This document shows, one piece after another, positions 43,190 to 53,430 of a stretch of 64,000 bases of DNA (position 1 is its first letter; each line of letters starts with the position of its first letter). The position numbers and the translations under genes were made by a program. Location of the stretch: the NCBI GenBank assembly GCA_905116865.2, contig CAJHNH020007723.1:238501-302500 (forward strand), read 5' to 3'. Origin of the DNA: Candidula unifasciata. Its lineage: Eukaryota; Mollusca; Gastropoda; Stylommatophora; Geomitridae. Under the pieces are notes generated by a model that was not told the DNA's origin, ran no database searches, and worked only from the letters and a program-made list of their open reading frames with translations.

Positions 43190-43365
43190 AGTGCAACCAA
43201 TTTTAACCTGTGCTGGGTTTCAATCTAATGCCCGCACACAAAAACTACATCAACTTCCAGACAATGTTCGCAATAAAATCCTAATTTCGCCCAGTCTGTC
43301 GCGAGTGCCCTAGTCATGTGGCCATAAATCCTCCGGCTCAAGATCCTTTAACCATAAATTGACCT
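43190..43365 (+). mobile_element. SINE-D copy
   Basis: B-box-like GGGTTTCAATCTA, then AATAAAATCCTAATTTCGCC, CTAGTCATGTGGCCATAAAT and CTCCGGCTCAAGATCC. Confidence 0.6.
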
Positions 43366-43884
43366 TCATTGACCAATCCATCTGATCTAAAATGACCCTT
43401 GGAATGGACAAATTAGAAGAGCTTGCAGCAGTATAAATATGGTTCCTGAGACAACTTTTGTGAATACAGCCAAATTGTTGTGAATACAGAGTAGTTACCA
43501 ATGTTGCTGGCATCTTTTCCTCTCTCCAGATGATAGTGTTAAAATGTGCTATAGGGTGGTATGTGGATGAAGTTTCTTCTCTCCAACACACAAAAGCCTT
43601 AGTAGTATTGTAGAGATGATGTGTTGTACATGCAGCATGATCCCTCTTCTGCCTTGTTTACTCAAAAGGAAAGGCAACACCAATACATTTGGAATAAAGC
43701 ACGCTGCATACTCTTCCAGATTAGAAGACCAGTACTTAATCTCCCTGTAGAAGCTTCCCTCCTATATCAGCTGCCTCACCATGTAGGTTCCGGGACTCAG
43801 TTGTGAGGAGAACAAGTACATACCCAGTGGCTACCCAAAAGCATCTCGTAAGAGTAAACTAGTTAACCAATTTGCTGCTTACTT

Positions 43885-44095
43885 TGATGTCAGAGTGAAC
43901 CTGCCTGAGAGACAAGGAACTAACAGTCTGCACACAAATGAGTCAGATCTGTAAATTGAACTGTATGCAACATTTGGGTTTTGAAACAGAAATAGAGTCC
44001 AGAAGTGGACCAGCAACCAGGACTTTCCACCAGAGTTTACAGCCGGTGAATGCGAAGAAGAAGAAAAAGAAGAAAAAGAAGAAGAAGACCAACTG
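43885..44095 (+). mobile_element. SINE-B copy with GAA tail
   Basis: GATGTCAGAGTGAACCTGCC, GAGTCAGATCTGTAAATTGA, AGAGTCCAGAAGTGGACCAG, GTTTACAGCCGGTGAATGCG, then GAAGAAGAAAAAGAAG. One of the cleanest copies. Confidence 0.82.
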
Positions 44096-44789
44096 TCAAC
44101 CTAGCTATAGGCCTAATCTGCCTTGCCATGGCAGGTTGCACTTCCTCTTTTGAGGGAAAAGCTAGTATCCTCCCCAATGTGCTCCTTCGCCCAAAGCCCT
44201 TGGCACAATGTGAGGTCACAGATTTGGCCTACACTGTGTAACTAAACATGACTGCCTGGAAAAAAGTTAACGAAAATGGAATATTCTTCCTAACTAAAAA
44301 AAAAAAAAAACAGGGTTCATTAGTCATGTGATAAAGTTGTGGAGAGTCGATCACATTTTAGACAAGGCAAGTGATGATGCGGATGAATCTGAAAACAGAT
44401 ACTGCCTAAGAGAAACACTAACGCACAGCAAAAATTTGAATATAAATAATTCAGGTTTTCCATTATCAAGCGGAAGTTAAATTCAGTTTATTAACAGTTA
44501 CGTCATGGAAAAGCCAGAGACACAAGGTTAAAAACCTGTTCAGACGTACATTGTAGAGTATATTTATAATGGTGGGGCAGTTCAACCACAAGACCCTTAC
44601 TAACACCGTAGTTCACATGCATTTCCTCTCTGGACCACAAATGTATGCTGAAAATGTGCTCCCATGATGCTTCTTCCTCCTCTGCCCTGTCTTCTCCAAT
44701 GGAACATCTAACAAATCAGGCTAAGTTATCCTGCCGTAAACAGAACACCGCACATCCTTCCCCCAGCTTGTTCACTTCTCTCTCTTGTT

Positions 44790-45065
44790 TCAGGGAGCTG
44801 CGTCAGTGATGCTGCTAGAAGCCGACACAAAGATCTAGGATTCATATCCACACTAGGGCATATTTTTTTTAATGAACTGACTTAGGCTGTCAGGCTGACC
44901 CAGCCTAACAGGTAATGTCCTGCGAAGTAAAGGCGGCCAGTGTGATGCTCCCCAAATCACACATTGAAACTGGTCTATAAAAAATTAAAATTAAGCCTAG
45001 CACTATTTGTTTGATCAAAGGCATTGAAAGGGTTCTTGAAAGTTTTTTTTTAAAGCTTTCTTTTC
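44790..45065 (+). mobile_element. SINE-V copy
   Basis: AATGAACTGACTTAGGCTGT, CTGACCCAGCCTAACAGGTA, GAAGTAAAGGCGGCCAGTGT, AAACTGGTCTATAAAAAATT and AAGGCATTGAAAGGGTTC. tRNA head diverged (B-box-like GGATTCATATCC). Confidence 0.75.
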
Positions 45066-45274
45066 CTTCTACCTGTGTTTTAGAGTTTGCATTAAATCAT
45101 TTACCCTGTAGATTCTAGCGCAAAGACTTTCCAATTACACTATTATCCGGATTTCTCAACAGGTGTCTATTCTAAACCCGTGCTGTTTTCTCAGTTAAAA
45201 AAAAAACAACCTGCAAAGCAACAACAGAAATAACTCAGAGCAAAGCTTGACTAAGAACAAAGAATCCACATCTC

Positions 45275-45410
45275 TGGGGGTTTATATAGTGAAATGGTTA
45301 AGCCACTCACCTTGCACTGTGAAGGCTAAGAGTTCAGTTATGGATTCTGTTGTTCAAGCAGTAAGTGCAAATATTTTAAAGACCTCTGGAGCTATGGAGT
45401 TTTGTGCTTT
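45275..45410 (+). mobile_element. tRNA-derived SINE head
   Basis: A-box-like TAGTGAAATGGTTAAGCCAC and B-box-like AAGAGTTCAGTTATGG about 35 bp apart. Followed by GACAGAGAGAGA-type simple repeat at 45420-45472. Confidence 0.45.
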
Positions 45411-45992
45411 GGCAAACACAGAGACTGCAGAGAGACAGAGAAAGACAAGAGAGAGACAGAGCGAGAGAGAGACTGGGTATAAGGGATCAAATCTGGTGCA
45501 ATGAAGTTGATCCTCTCACATTCTAAACATCATTATTTATCTTATCTTCACATACATATGGCACAGTTTCAGACCTGCATATCTCTATCTTAAACAAAAA
45601 CCCACATAAATATTTACTATACAATGACACTCAAATACTTATATAAAGCTACACAGTTATACAAACTGCAAAGGCCATATAGTGTGAGATCTCAAGCTAA
45701 AAATTACCCCAGCCCTACAGTGTCCTGAAAAGTAAAAGGTGTTATTCTATTTGCTTCAATCTCTCTTTACAGAATGGCTAGCCACCCACCGAGAGCGCCA
45801 CACAGTCTGAACTTTTTAGCTTCAGAAAAGATCCTCAGGATCTCCATAAAAACCGCACTCTTGAACTGAGTGGTACAGTCTGTGAAACAATCCCACGGTC
45901 TTCAGAGTACGGGGCAAATAGCCTGACTACTTCACCATGGAGACCACAGAGTGACAAATGTTACATACTTTCAGACAAAAATTATAACTTAC

Positions 45993-46150
45993 ATCGTATG
46001 CCTATTGCTGCGACCGCCATATGGTTGAAAAGGAAGCTGACCAGTGGCCGTGTGGAAAAATGTCACACCAAGTGACCATAAGTCCACCTTGGCATCAAAC
46101 GACTGGGAGTTTGGCAGTTTCAGAACAGCTCTCTCATACATGCCTGGATG
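45993..46150 (-). CDS. TBK1: TBK1-like exon: APE-equivalent and alpha-F
   Basis: 158 bp. Reads HPGMYERAVLKLPNSQSFDA, then KVDLWSLGVTFFHTATGQLP and FQPYGGRSNRHTM. VDLWS carries the conserved alpha-F Asp. Acceptor TCCCACAG, donor GTAAGT; ends two bases into the Met codon completed by the next exon. Confidence 0.95.
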
Positions 46151-46274
46151 CTGTGGGAACAAAACCACTATTTATGTTACCTCTTTTAATACAAAGGTAA
46201 AAAGTAAGGAAGCAGTTGTTGAAAGGGCATGAAGTGGTGGGCTTTAATATGTTCTAGGTCAGTGTATTTCAACT

Positions 46275-46478
46275 GGTGGGACACTGAAAAGTCCAGGTGG
46301 GCCACCGAAAAGTCCAGGTGGGCCACTGAAAAGTCCAGGTGGGCCACCAAAAAGTCCAGGTGGGCCACCAAAAAGTCCAGGTGGGCCACCAAAAAGTCCA
46401 GGTGGGCCACCAAAAAGTCCAGGTGGGCCACCAAAAAGTCCAGGTGGGCCACCGAAAAGTCCAGGTGGGCCACACAAA
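46275..46478. repeat. 21-bp minisatellite, about nine units
   Basis: AAAAGTCCAGGTGGGCCACC repeats every 21 bp from 46287, differing mainly by ACCG/ACCA/ACTG. All frames are open because 21 is divisible by three; the resulting repetitive peptides on both strands are not taken as genes. Confidence 0.95.
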
Positions 46479-46607
46479 TTGTTTGTGTGGGTCACATCAG
46501 GTAATGGGTAGGGTAGGTAGTATTTCTCTTATAAGATTGCAGTTCATAGGATTAACACCTCAAAGATGAAAGCAAACAGGTAGAAATCCCAAAACCTCGC
46601 TCTACCA

Positions 46608-47231
46608 CAATGGTCACCTAAGACCATAGAAAAACACATATTTACTGAAGTTGTGAAGTAGCCTTGAAAATAATTGTATGTTTGGGGTCGCTACAACACA
46701 AGGAACTGCCACAACATGAAAAACTGTATTTAAGGTTCGACACAACATGAGGAACTGTATTAAAGGGTCGCCACAACATGAAGAACTGTATTAAAGTGTC
46801 GCCACAACATGAGGAACTGTATTAAAGGTTCATCACAACATGAGGAACTGTATTAAAGGGTCGCCACAACATGAAGAACTGTATTAAAGGGTAGCCACAA
46901 CATGAGGAACTGTACTAAAGGGTCGCCACAACATGAGGAACTGTATTAAAGGGATGCCACAACATGAAGAACTGTATTAAAGGGATGCCACAACACGAGG
47001 AACGGTATTAAAGGGTTGCCACAACATGAGGAACTGTATTAAAGTGTCGCCACAAAATGAGGAACTGTATTAAAGGGTTGCCACAACATGAGGAACTGTA
47101 TTAAAGGGTCATCACAACATGAGGAACTGTATTAAAGGGTCGCCACAACATGAAGAATTGTATTAAAGGGTCGCCACAACATGAGGAACTGTATTAAAGG
47201 GTAGCCGCATTAGGCAGGTTAAGAACCACTG
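46608..47231. mobile_element. SPIN-like hAT MITE with internal 31-bp array
   Basis: Flanked by perfect 8-bp direct repeats CTCTACCA (46600-46607 and 47232-47239). Left end CAATGGTCACCTAAGACCAT, then AAACACATATTTACTGAAGT and AATAATTGTATGTTTGGGGT; right end GCCGCATTAGGCAGGTTAAG then AACCACTG. These blocks and their order match the SPIN/URR1-type hAT family known from mammals and other animals. The middle is expanded into a 31-bp array. Confidence 0.88.
46690..47212. repeat. 31-bp minisatellite inside SPIN-like element, about 16 units
   Basis: GCCACAACATGAGGAACTGT followed by ATTAAAGGGTC repeats at 31-bp spacing (CACAACATG at 46741, 46772 and onward). The same motif occurs once in the short copy at 59805-59845, showing that the array was made from one ancestral unit. 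Confidence 0.95.
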
Positions 47232-47419
47232 CTCTACCACTTATATTTTCCAACCTCTGGGCAGCAGCAGATGTAGCACATATTGATAATTGTAATAATG
47301 TGACAGCAAATTTGTTGTTGTTTCGGTACCCCGTTAGCTGCCAGGTGTGCCGCGAAACAAGTTTCTTTGATTTGGTGGGCTGCAGAAAAAGGTTGACAAA
47401 CACTGTTCTTAGCATGCAA

Positions 47420-47760
47420 AACAAATTTATTGGGTCCATTTTATTCTTGATCAAAAAAAAAAAAAAAAAAACATTTGTACATCAAACTAAGTAATTAACT
47501 AGGGATAAATGTAATGTCAACATCCAAGTGTTTATCAACAACAGCAGAAAAGCATCAAATACACAGAGAAATAAGTTTAAAAACATCAACATTCCGTAAC
47601 ACTGTATGGCACTGAGTCACCAGCTGCTGTTGCCCATTTGTTCAGCTCTCTCCACCTTTGACTGTTAGAAGTTGCTACTATAACTTTGATACTAAACAAG
47701 CTGTAGAAACCATATAAAAATGATAAATACCACAATAATATTTATACTGATAGAACATAC
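47420..47760. other. No gene recognised
   Basis: Intron; poly-A at 47453-47471. Nothing else seen. Confidence 0.5.
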
Positions 47761-47872
47761 CAAGTATTCCTCAGTTCCATATAAAGACTGGAAACTTTCA
47801 TCCTCATGCAGGTTTCTGGCAGCACCAAAGTCGGTTAATTTGTACACAGAAAATCCATCCTCTGTTATTGAT
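47761..47872 (-). CDS. TBK1: TBK1-like exon: DFG and activation loop
   Basis: 112 bp, joins AG+A to give Arg. Reads [20 protein letters not shown], then [20 protein letters not shown] and the activation-loop serine (SLYGTEEY) are intact, so the catalytic machinery looks functional. Ends phase 0, donor GTATGT. Confidence 0.96.
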
Positions 47873-48369
47873 CTGACAAAGCATATTGCATCAAAATAAG
47901 TTTTTATGACTTCTGCCTTTTGTTGGCTATAAAAAGAAAGTAAAGAATCTTTAACATATGCGGGTGCATGTATGTGTAAAGAGTGTGCATGTAAGTGTGA
48001 ATATAATGTGTGTTATACATAAATATTTTACATCCTGAGTATTCTATCCGCACAATTGATGTTAAGCATATTTACTAAATTACCGACCTGATATTATGTA
48101 AACCATTTCAACACTAAAATGTCGGTATTTTGGCATTGCCGGCCGAAAAAAAAAAATTTGCATTTACAGGGTTTAGTTGTGGAAAAATTGACTTTATAAG
48201 TTATTATGATGTCATATTTTGCCTTTAAGGATCAGCTGCTGAACAGCGAGGAAGTCACAATATGAGTCATCCCACAAGTTTATGTTTAGACCCATGCGAA
48301 TATAATTATTTAGTTCTTAAATACATTTGTATTTACCAATCACTTCTTGTCATATATTTTATTTTAAAA

Positions 48370-48792
48370 TTGATTATTTATACGATGGTCTCCCCATTTG
48401 CATACCACCGAGTGTAGGTCAACTCCACTGATAAGTTGGTTGGACTAGTCTACCGTGGTCGAGGTTATGGATGTGGCAGTCTGTTGTTGTATGGTATTTA
48501 CGTTTTTATTTCCGAGAAAGAGACGGCCTGTGACATAGGTTTTGTCACTCTCTAAGAGAGTTGTGTGTTAGACCCAGTATCTAAATGTTTTAGAAGTGTT
48601 AAAAGCTCCGGCATGGTGAAATATACAACACGCGGTATGAGCGCGGGTGCGGAATATCTCCATGACCATGTGCGATAGTCGGATCACTCGAGGCCAACCT
48701 ATCAGAAGTGAGGTGGTCAGTAGGTCATCCAATCAGAAGCGAGCTAGTGTGTAGAGGTGTGAAAATGGGGAGACCAGCGTAAAATTTACCAT
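48370..48792 (+). mobile_element. MITE, ACGATGGTCTCCCC family (copy 1)
   Basis: Left TTATTTATACGATGGTCTCC; right, reverse complemented, GGTAAATTTTACGCTGGTCT: imperfect inverted ends about 30 bp long. The interior is about 88-90 percent identical by eye to 60555-60983 in the same orientation. No frame. Confidence 0.8.
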
Positions 48793-48832
48793 CTCAGCAT
48801 AAAATTTACCTTAACATTTAGACAATGTATAT

Positions 48833-49019
48833 ACCGTATTTCCCTAACTATAGGATGCATTTAATTTCCATAAACATAGGGTGTAAAAAACAGCGTGAAA
48901 CTTATACAGTGGTAGCAGATTTTAAGGTAATCGTATTAATTTTTCTGTCCAAATTTCCAGTCCCAAAATCAAGCTCTATCTCTTACATAGGAGCATCATA
49001 TACTTGAAGAAATATGGTA
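48833..49019. mobile_element. Short MITE, TACCGTATTT ends
   Basis: Left TACCGTATTTCCCTAACTAT, right (reverse complement) TACCATATTTCTTCAAGTAT; both continue into a GATGC block. TA at each border suggests a Tc1/mariner-type element. A related end may be at 1577 (CAGTATTTTTCTGGGTATAA). Confidence 0.65.
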
Positions 49020-49366
49020 AATGATTCTTTTCCCGATATTAGTGATCTATTTACAATGTATTTTTTTTTTCATTATTTAAAATTTTTTTTAGGAATTCCT
49101 GGGTTTTGCGATTTGTCCCCTTCACAAGTTTTCTCGGGTGAAACGGTTAACATTATGTTTCTTTTTTCTTCTTCAGAAAAGTGATGCCATTTAAAACTGA
49201 CAAATTCATATCTAGTAAAAGTGGTCCTTTAGTTCCTTAAATGAATTTTTCAGATGGCAAAAAAAGACTCAAAAGACAGCGAAGTTCATACCAGAGACAA
49301 CATGGCAGATATAAATAGTCTATTTCAAGTGAAGGAAAGAAGAAGAAGAAGAAGATGGCTGCTTAC

Positions 49367-49436
49367 CTCATAATATTTCCTGGTTTAATATCTCTGTGTA
49401 TAACATTCTTCTCTTGTAGATACTTCATTCCCTCAC
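49367..49436 (-). CDS. TBK1: TBK1-like exon: catalytic loop HRD
   Basis: 70 bp. Completes a Cys codon, then reads EGMKYLQEKNVIHRDIKPGN followed by IMR: the HRD catalytic aspartate and the KPGN lysine/asparagine. Donor GTAAGC. The acceptor lies about 45 bp from the 19-bp tandem array at 49482-50100, so the array sits where the branch point and pyrimidine tract region begins. Confidence 0.96.
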
Positions 49437-49481
49437 CTGAAAATGTATAGGAAATCTTCTCTGATAGGTCCAGACATTTAA

Positions 49482-50100
49482 ACAACCAGAACATTATCAT
49501 ACAACCAGAACATTATCATACAACCAGAACATTATCATACAACCAGAATATTATCATACAACCAGAACATTATCATACAACCAGAATATTATCATACAAC
49601 CAGAACATTATCATACAACCAGAATATTATCATACAACCAGAACATTATCATACAACCAGAACATTATCATACAACCAGAATATTATCATACAACCAGAA
49701 CATTATCATACAACCAGAATATTATCATACAACCAGAACATTATCATACAACCAGAACATTATCATACAACCAGAATATTATCATACAACCAGAACATTA
49801 TCATACAACCAGAATATTATCATACAACCAGAACATTATCATACAACCAGAATATTATCATACAACCAGAACATTATCATACAACCAGAACATTATCATA
49901 CAACCAGAATATTATCATACAACCAGAACATTATCATACAACCAGAACATTATCATACAACCAGAATATTATCATACAACCAGAACATTATCATACAACC
50001 AGAATATTATCATACAACCAGAACATTATCATACAACCAGAATATTATCATACAACCAGAACATTATCATACAACCAGAACATTATCATACAACCAGAAC
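49482..50100. repeat. 19-bp minisatellite, 32 units of two variants
   Basis: The unit ACAACCAGAACATTATCAT (A) or with ATATT (B) repeats without length change for 32 units. Reading order: A A A B A B A B A A B A B A A B A B A B A A B A A B A B A B A A, then a partial unit. The block AABABAB occurs three times, so the array grew by copying multi-unit segments. Confidence 0.96.
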
Positions 50101-50599
50101 ACTGCGAATTGCATTAATAAAGTAAAATCATATACCAAGGAAATAACTGCAGCAAGATCTGAAGGCTCTGGATGTTTGCTTTATGGATTGTGTTGCTCAT
50201 GAATGCAGTATTTACAGAGATCTCTGGGGACTGTCACTAGATACTGTAACATGGTTGGCATCTCAATACAGGAACAGACTGTTTGTGCGACTATGGGATA
50301 GAACAAGGTATACACCAGAAATACATAGAGCCATAACCATGAACTGAGGGATGGTGCAGTTATGGAACAGAACTTGGTAAGATTAGGCCTGGGAGAGCTG
50401 AGAAAGAATGAAGGATGGACCAGAAACTGCGTGCTCTACTGGTACCACTTCTCTCTAAATGGGGCCAGCTATGGGCTAGATATCTGTATGCTTGAGACCT
50501 TTCTTTAAAAAGATGAATTGTTGGGTTTGCTGTGCGAAATCCTGTAAAGGATGGGCAGCTAACGCTTTTGAAAAAGTGTAATATATGAACGAACAAACA

Positions 50600-50790
50600 A
50601 ACAATATTTTCAAAAGGGTCACAAATTAGGCACGTAGGCCATCTTACATTATGAAAACCAGAAGGAAACAGTGCTTACATAACAAACAAAATGTTATAAA
50701 ACAGATAAAATGAGAACGTTGTTAAGTTATTTTATAAACACAATGAGAAATTTGTGAGTATTTAATGGATGTCAGCACAATTACTCTCAA
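50600..50790. other. Intron, nothing recognised
   Basis: 50395-50590 to the left resembles 39500-40000 style unique intron with a 78-codon minus frame; no family recognised. Confidence 0.35.
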
Positions 50791-50791
50791 A

Positions 50792-51072
50792 TATGAGAGA
50801 ACCTTCCCCGTGTGGGTTCCTGGGCTCCATTGTGGGGAAAATAAGAATAGACCCACTCCCTCCCCAACACGCATGTCGTAAGAGTCGACTAACTGGGGGT
50901 TTTCTTTAAAGTCAGAGGGCATCTGCCTGAGATGCAAAGAACCAACAGACTGCACACATTTAAGTCAGATCTGTAAAACGGATGTACATGCTAAAGTCCG
51001 GAGATTGGTGGATACTCAGAACTTTCCGCCTGAGTTTACAGCCGGTGAACTCGAAGAAGAAGAAAACAGAAG
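50792..51072 (+). mobile_element. SINE-B, longest form
   Basis: CCGTGTGGGTTCCTGGGCTC, GAATAGACCCACTCCCTCCC, CATGTCGTAAGAGTCGACTA, GTCAGAGGGCATCTGCCTGA, AAGTCAGATCTGTAAAACGG, GAGTTTACAGCCGGTGAACT and a GAAGAAGAAGAAAA tail. No obvious A/B boxes in the head. Confidence 0.8.
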
Positions 51073-51472
51073 CACATGTTTATGAATCGCAAGCCATAAA
51101 TGAGTGACTTCTAACTCTTCAGGCCGATGCTGTGAACTGCAAGCCACATAAGTTCTGAAAAGGACTAGCATTCATAGCAGTGAGTTTGTACAAACACTTC
51201 ATCCAGATTCAGTCCTGTGTGTTGTTCATCTATTGCAAGTGACAAGGGCCATTTTGCATCCAAAAGTAGTAATGCTCGATGATTGTAATTAGAGTAAAGT
51301 GACTTGGATGATGCATTGACCTCACTTTCTCGCATATTTCCATCGTAATACGACTACACTGTGCTAAACATCTTTTCTAAGGGTGACCACAGAAAAATGT
51401 GAAGAAAAACAAAAGAAGAAGTAACCACAAACAAAGCAAACAAACAAACAAGAAAATGGGTAGTTTACTTAC

Positions 51473-51602
51473 AAACATGAAATAGGACTAAGAGAAACTC
51501 CTCTTCTGTTAGCCCATAGTAATAAGGTGGTTGATCTAACATATGATGGAGAGATCCTCCTTCGCAATATTCCATTACCAGAACTGGTTTAGAGCTAGAC
51601 AC
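51473..51602 (-). CDS. TBK1: TBK1-like exon: hinge and alpha-D/E
   Basis: 130 bp, starts phase 0 and ends one base into a codon. Reads VSSSKPVLVMEYCEGGSLHH...YGLTEEEFLLVLFHV, matching the human hinge [31 protein letters not shown]. Acceptor CCTCTAG, donor GTAAGT. Confidence 0.95.
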
Positions 51603-51779
51603 CTAGAGGTATAAATAAAAATACAAATGAAAACATTAGGATCCCATACTGATCTATTTAAAACTGTCAAAGAATATATGAATGACCAGTGTCTAAGGTT
51701 ATTTCCAAGCATTTGCAGCAGAGGCTGGCATTTATAACAGATACCAACTTTATCCATTATTTGTTTTATCCTGGCTGTA

Positions 51780-51965
51780 ATACAGTAAAGTAAGTAAAGG
51801 TCCCTTTTCCACCCCTTTAGGCGTATGGGGCATATAGGGCTAGACCTAAATTTTTATAGACAATTCGGAACAAAATAGGTGATGTGGTCAGCATCACGCT
51901 GACCGCCTTTACTTCCCGAGACTGCACCCGGTACTCACTCAAGGCTGGGTAATACAGGGTCACTG
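51780..51965 (-). mobile_element. SINE-V fragment
   Basis: AGTAAAGGTCCCTTTTCCAC, GGGCATATAGGGCTAGACCT, GTGGTCAGCATCACGCTGAC, TTTACTTCCCGAGACTGCAC and ACTCAAGGCTGGGTAATACA, reversed; head missing. Confidence 0.82.
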
Positions 51966-52099
51966 AGAATGATGGTTGGGATTTCAAACAGTTAACAGTT
52001 GAAAATACTAGCAATCATTCAACAATCCTGTATTATAATATTCATTTTACAACAATGTATATATCGATATAGTTTTGAAACTAACATTAAAAAAAATAA

Positions 52100-52610
52100 A
52101 ATAAAAATAGTAATTAACAATGGACTGGAGCAATCAACAGTAAACATCACAACAAACATGGAAATATAAGAACAAGTAACAAGTTTCTCCTTTCTTGGAC
52201 ATGTAATAACAGATGCTGGCACAAATCACAACAAATTGAGAAATATTAGAACAAGTAACAAGTTTCTCCTATCTTGGACATGTAATAACAGATGCTGGCA
52301 CAAATCACAACAAACTGAGAAATATTAGAACAAGTAACAAGTTTCTCCTATCTTGGACATGTAATAACAGTCGGTGGCAGAAGTAGAAAATAAATTAAAA
52401 AAGAAATAGGAATGGCTAAAGCTATCTTCAATAAGATGTGATAATTACTGACAGCTAGAGAGATAAACAACACATTCAAAATGAGAATCAGCAAATGTTA
52501 TGTATACTCTGCCCTAATGTATGGTGCAGAAACTTGAACAATCAACAAGCAACTAGAAAATCATGTGATGTTCATAGATGTAGATGTTATGCTAAAAGAC
52601 AGACAGAGAG
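52100..52610 (+). mobile_element. RTE-like LINE RT fragment with internal 79-bp duplication
   Basis: Plus-strand pieces: QVTSFSYLGHVITDAGTN-like thumb signature repeated, then IGMAKAIFNKM, REINNTFKMRISKCYVYSAL and MYGAET..INKQLE. The 79-bp segment (AAGTAACAAGTTTCTCCTAT .. TGGCACAAATCACAACAAAC) occurs two and a half times from 52168 to 52375. Confidence 0.75.
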
Positions 52611-52875
52611 ACACTAGACTGATTGACAGAAAACAGATGAATGGATGGATAGATGGATGGACGGGCAGACAGACAAGCAAGCACACAGGCATGCAGGTAA
52701 GTAGACAGATAGGTGGGTGGGAAAGTAAGTAAGCAGGTAAGTAAATATTTAAGTAGGAAAATATGTAAGTATGTACACAGATACATAAGTTAGTAGGTAA
52801 GTTATATAGATAGGTAACTGTATAGCTAAGTTAGTAGGTCAGTTACATAGATAGGTAAGTGAACAGCTAAGTAAG
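52610..52875. repeat. Decayed GATG/AAGTA-type simple repeat
   Basis: Interrupted GATGGATG, ACAGACAG, AAGTAAGTAAGCAGG and AGTTAGTAGGT units. It follows the LINE fragment directly and looks like an old, diversified tail. Confidence 0.7.
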
Positions 52876-52887
52876 TGAGTAGCTTAC

Positions 52888-53028
52888 AATTTTCTCAATG
52901 GTCAGTAACTTGATAATGTTAGGATGTCCCAACTGGCGCAGCACATCCAGTTCACGCAGGTCATCCGCCTTGTAGCCGACATGACTACTGTCATGGAAAA
53001 CTTTCACAGCAACATATGACCCTTGGGT
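52888..53028 (-). CDS. TBK1: TBK1-like exon: kinase N-lobe, catalytic lysine
   Basis: 141 bp, phase 0 at both ends. Translates to TQGSYVAVKVF...ELDVLRQLGHPNIIKLLTIEKI: the beta-3 lysine in VAVKVF, the alpha-C glutamate region (DLRELDVL) and the HPNIIKL strand. Acceptor TTTCATAG, donor GTAAGC. The residues just before it (GRHKK in human TBK1) predict a preceding exon ending in phase 0 that carries the glycine loop; it was not recognised between here and 64000. Confidence 0.95.
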
Positions 53029-53374
53029 CTATGAAACGGAAAATGGCCAATTCAATCTCAGGAAACAATAAAAATCAACAACTGTTGGTTTAGCTAACTG
53101 TGAACTACATACTGGTGTACTGAGATGCATGCACATTGGTTCACAATAGATTTGGTTCAGAGATGTATGTGGTTCACAAAACTTATGGACACCTGGGAGG
53201 CTGCTGCATGTCACGTAGCCAGCAAAACATCCCTACGCCGGTGATCAGTCAAAAGCCCGTATGTGAGACACTGTTTGTGTCTTACTCCTCTGTGTGTCAT
53301 TCATCTTGGGCAGTCCACATTGTTATCTTGAAAGTAACTTTGGTTGTGTCTTATATTTCATATCAATTATATGT

Positions 53375-53430
53375 ATGTATGTACGTACGTACGTAATGTA
53401 CGCACGTACGTGCATGCGTGTATGTATGTG
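53375..53430. repeat. (GTAT)/(GTAC) short repeat
   Basis: TGTATGTATGTACGTACGTA then ACGCACGTACGTGCATGCGT; contains self-complementary TACGTA units. Confidence 0.8.

Larger units (their letters stand above)
46261..47405. mobile_element. Outer hAT-like MITE carrying a nested element
   Basis: Left end CAGTGTATTTCAACTGGTGG; right end reverse complemented CAGTGTTTGTCAACCTTTTT. Flanking octamers TTCTAGGT (46253-46260) and TTCTTAGC (47406-47413) agree at 5 of 8 positions, plausible for a decayed hAT target duplication. Removing the inner element (46608-47231 plus one 8-bp repeat) leaves a MITE of about 510 bp, a third of it the 21-bp array. Confidence 0.62.
13596..53028 (-). other. TBK1: TBK1/IKK-epsilon-like kinase gene (partial, 14 exons seen)
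   Basis: Serine/threonine kinase of the IKK-related group, which in animals phosphorylates IRF/STING/autophagy-adaptor substrates in the cytoplasm. The exons read minus strand in order: VAVKVF (catalytic Lys), MEYCEGG hinge, VIHRDIKPGN catalytic loop, LTDFGAARN metal loop, QSLYGTEEY activation loop (the Ser equivalent to human S172 is kept), VDLWSLGVTFFH, a ubiquitin-like domain, a long coiled-coil scaffold and a C-terminal coil. Exon borders have AG/GT dinucleotides, and codon phases match at every junction except 27768/20505. There direct joining would give TGA, so one exon (about 45-50 residues, corresponding to the human region before HKFDKQKL) must lie between or be lost. The first coding exon (upstream of 53028) and the last exon (below 13596) were searched for by eye and not found. 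Introns are full of repeats. Confidence 0.93.

Noticed and set aside
46186..46569. Repetitive proteins (VAHLDFL, GGPPGLF, ATKKSRW types)
   Set aside because: Translations of the 21-bp array inside a hAT-like element; open on both strands, as expected of a multiple-of-three repeat.
49482..50100. CRISPR-like repeat array
   Set aside because: Units are contiguous with no spacers, in an animal intron.
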